This document shows, piece by piece, positions 60,778 through 64,000 of a stretch of DNA of 64,000 nt. The translations under genes and the position numbers were made by a program. Positions within the stretch are counted from its first letter, which is position 1; each line of letters begins with the position of its first letter. Source of the stretch: Vitis vinifera (Eukaryota > Streptophyta > Magnoliopsida > Vitales > Vitaceae); NCBI RefSeq assembly GCF_030704535.1, contig NC_081810.1, positions 1,178,501 to 1,242,500 on the forward strand, read 5' to 3'. The notes beneath the pieces were generated by a model. It made no database searches and was not told the origin of the DNA. It worked only from the letters and a program-made list of their open reading frames with translations.

Positions 60778-63700
60778 ATGCCGGAGCTGCGGAGAGGTGT
60801 ACGACGTGGCCGTGATCCGATAGACCAGCGGGCGAAGCGATCGGAGCACTTGGTTGGGAACTACATACGGACCCGTGCCGCCGTTGCTAAGGCAAGGGCA
60901 GTGGAGGCGGCGGCAGCAGGGAAGGGGAAGGCAGTGGTAGTGGAGGCGCCGCGGGTAGCGAGGAGGAGGCAGAGGAAGGGGCAGGTGATTGTGATATCGG
61001 AGGGGCAGGGTGGTTCGGAAAAGGAGAGGTCGGAGAAGCCCGCGGAAGAAGAAGAGGGTGGGCTTTTGGGGGATAAGGAAGGGGGAGGAGGGGTTGGGAA
61101 GAAAGAAATGATGGGAGATGACAGTGGGGGCTTGAGCGCAAATAAAGCTACTGGGCAGGAGGAGGAAGGTAGCACCGCCCCGTTCCCAGAGAGGGTAAGC
61201 CCGAATTTTCTTTATTGTATTCTTATAATCGTTGAATTGTTGTTCTCATCAAATGGTTGATGTTCATAAGAATGAATAATATCTCTTTAAGGGAGTCCAG
61301 AAATTTTACGAAGAGAAAGCCAAGGTTTAAATAAACTCTGTTCCACGTACACATGCACACATTATCAAATTGTTCTTTTTGTTGATTGGATTAGTGTTTA
61401 TAAATTATGAGTTCTTGTTTCTATGTTGGTTTTGCATAAAATTTACTTTGAAATTTGAATGAAGGAATGGGTGGGTGGATGGCCCATATCCGGACGTGGT
61501 ATACCCATGGCAAGAGCAATGATGAATAGGTTAAGGGAGTATAGAAAATTTCTTAAAGAAGAAAACTCAAGTGGAACTTCTGTATTAAGATGTTTAGATA
61601 TAAATAACTCTGACTGATGGCGCACCTTCACTTGTAAAACATTCTGCTACAAGTTTTGAGTATGTGTGCAGCGGCTTCTTGCAAAACATTGAAGATTTAG
61701 TTCATTTCCAGTGCATCCTCATGGAAGATTGTACATGGGGACTGTATTATTTTCCTTTCCTTATGTATACATCAATTGGTGGAATGAGGAGCACCCTTTA
61801 TATGCCTTTATGCAGGGCATACGTTTAGGTTATTCTATCTGATCTTCATTGTTATTTAAGGCATTAATTTTGAGAATGGTTGCATGGAATTGGAGTTCTC
61901 CTTTCAAGTTCATGATTCAGTTATTTTTTATACCCACTGGATTTGGAATTAAATTTAAATTCCATAGTCCTTGAATTTATGGAAATGATAATGCAGCAGA
62001 AGCATGATTTTTTGAATTCTAAATCAAATTGTTTCTCTAAACAAGACACAGTTTAATTAAATTGTGATTTATTTGTGGTATCTTTTTGGTTCATTCTATT
62101 TTTTGGTAGTTCTTATTTTGGATTTATTTTCAGGTTCAAGTAGGGGGATCACCTGTATATAAAATTGAAAGGAAGTTGGGTAAGGGTGGTTTTGGTCAAG
62201 TGTTTGTTGGTCGCCGTGTTACAGGTGGAAATGAACGCACAAGTGGTCCTAGTGCTACGGAGGTAACCTAGTCCCAGCTTTCTTACTGACTAATAAAATT
62301 GTGTATCCGAATTAGGATTAGTGTTATTAAAAGTAATCATATTATGACTTCATTCTTCTTATTGTGTTTTTATCAGGTAGCTTTGAAATTCGAGCACAGA
62401 AACAGCAAAGGCTGCAACTATGGCCCTCCATATGAGTGGCAGGTGTACAAGTATGTCTGAGGTTTCTTTTCAAACAGGATATGATTATTTGCAATCTTTA
62501 TTTCTTTCAAAGAATGAGAGTCTTTGTCAAATCACCCAAACCCTACATTTACAATTTCTATTTAAAAATTTGTTTTGGTTATTGTTAAACAGCACTCTGG
62601 GTGGCAGTCATGGAGTGCCTAGAGTACACTATAAAGGAAAGCAAGGAGACTATTATGTGATGGTATGATCCACAGCAATGTGTCTTTTGTTTTTTATATC
62701 TTTATGTATTGGTCTAACATTTTTTATATGTTCAAAGGTTATGGACATGCTAGGGCCTAGCTTATGGGATGTCTGGAATTCTTCAGGGCAAGCGTGAGTA
62801 TCCCACTTTTACATGATTTGATATGTGATTTTGTCGTCGTTACTTTCTGCTGAATTGAAAATTCGATATGTTTCTGAGCTTGGTTACTAGTTTTAAAAAT
62901 GTTCTTGAGGCTTGAACTGTTGTCTCTTTGAGACAAACCTCATGGGAGACATCTTGAGTACAGATTTTGGGCTTGAGTCACTAGAGGCTTATGCCTACAG
63001 GCATGAGGCACTCATGTGAAGACTTCCTGAGAAGTAGTTGTAACTGTAAGGCTCCTGCTTCAAAAATGATGCATGCCAGAGCCAGATGCCTTTTGCTACT
63101 CTCCTTGTGTATAAAGTGTGTAATTTCTATCCTGAAAAGATGGAAGAGTTTGTTGTAATCAGAAAAATTCATTCTAATTTGAAGTTTTAGATATTAATGA
63201 TTGGCTCAAGGTTTGTCCTGGATAGATTCTTAATTCCTTTTAGGAAGCAAGAAAAATTCTCCTTTTTTAATATTTGAGCTTTCAAAATTTTGTTTAAATG
63301 TACGGCATTAGTGCATTTTGTGGTAAGCTTGTGGTTGATAAAGATTGAAGTGAAATAAAAACAAAAAAACTCAAAAGAAAATAAAATACCCTATAAGCAG
63401 TTAATCATAATTTAATAAAATGATTTTATGAAATTAAGATGCTATGGGCATTGATATTCACAACATTTCTTGCAAAGCCATTTGCAAAATCTTGGTTTTT
63501 ATTCTTACATATACTTGTGGGACATAAGATGGCATATTCACTTTTTCTTGGATTGATTTCAATTGTCTTATTTGAGAAGAAAACTCTGTTTGCCCAGGAT
63601 CACATTTCCTTTGGAGCATCTGTATTTACTTAAGAAAAATCTTGATACAAACCTGGAGATTTTCCTTTTTCTGTGAATCATATTCTATATTTGCTGAACA

Positions 63701-64000
63701 TTTGATATGTGATCTGCTTTCATTTATTCACATATTCATATCTTGATTTGATATATTCACAGGATGTCTTCAGAAATGGTAGCTTGTATTGCAGTTGAGT
63801 CTTTATCAATCCTAGAGAAGATGCACTCAAGAGGGTACCCTTTTATCATTTTTTTTTTGAATTTTTTAATATTGATATTTTCAATTGTCTTCTGAAGCTT
63901 TTAACAGGATAGAAATTGTCTTCCATCAATTTCATTTTCCTGTATACTTTGATTCCTTTGTCCATTCTTTCTCATTATGCCTCTATGGTTATAGTTATGT
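60778..64000 (+). CDS. Casein-kinase-1-like nuclear kinase (MLK/PPK group), 5' part
   Basis: Exons: 60778-61194, 62134-62262, 62377-62450, 62593-62662, 62738-62793, 63763-63834, and exon 7 starting at 63995 and cut by the window end. All junctions are GT-AG and in phase. The start [14 protein letters not shown] fits the family's usual MPELR start; the frame is open upstream without an ATG. Residues 1-139 form a low-complexity, basic then acidic/glycine-rich tail ending [12 protein letters not shown]. The kinase domain begins [20 protein letters not shown] (glycine loop), [20 protein letters not shown] (catalytic Lys), [13 protein letters not shown], and [11 protein letters not shown] leading into the catalytic loop beyond the edge. 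Known members phosphorylate histone H3 Thr3 and light-signalling proteins (cryptochromes, PIFs). The G-box, telo-box and a GC-rich first exon precede and mark the 5' end. Confidence 0.93.

Noticed and set aside
60861-61175. Proline/serine-rich antisense ORFs
   Set aside because: Shadows of the low-complexity first exon of the kinase gene.

Overview
This is plant nuclear DNA: very AT-rich, with GT-AG introns, TATA-box promoters, Kozak-like starts, microsatellites and many transposon remnants. The proteins are eudicot-like. A degenerate LINE tail, the dirigent cluster and the general layout resemble grapevine (Vitis), but that assignment comes from memory and inference, not from a database match.

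About 0-24 kb is a tandem cluster of four intact, intronless dirigent-protein genes on the + strand (512-1093, 8266-8844, 12881-13462, 19998-20579). Each sits in a repeated unit made of a conserved upstream block, a TATA box, an untranslated leader built from 28-bp repeats, the CDS and a conserved downstream block. The downstream blocks of genes 1 and 3 are interrupted by two copies of a composite element: a decayed plant-mobile-domain (PMD) gene followed by a roughly 1 kb array of short palindromes (core GTGTCTCTTCAAGAGACAC). A MITE with long inverted termini and a minisatellite of about 150 bp, expanded at 23.1-24.3 kb, complete the region.

24-32.4 kb holds two small genes of one three-pass membrane-protein family, convergent and about 4.8 kb apart (26777-27157 on +, 31989-32348 on -), separated by AT-rich repeats.

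32.4-41.4 kb contains a two-exon PPR gene (33700-35682, -). Divergent to it is a two-exon gene for a 65-residue protein (36343-36673, +), which only appears once an intron is removed. Repeat-rich intergenic DNA follows.

41.5-54.8 kb is a complete 21-exon chromomethylase gene of the CMT3 type (-). Every exon joins in frame to give 965 residues with BAH, chromodomain and split DNA methyltransferase domains. Its introns hold a 394-bp TRIM element with 5-bp target duplications and a 5'-truncated LINE with a 14-bp duplication.

54.9-60.6 kb is intergenic, with foldback repeats. From 60778 to the window edge lie the first six exons and the first bases of exon 7 of a casein-kinase-1-like nuclear kinase of the MLK/PPK group.

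Functionally the window joins a secreted phenolic-coupling cluster to unrelated housekeeping, chromatin and signalling genes. The most distinctive unexplained structure is the PMD-gene plus palindrome-array element.
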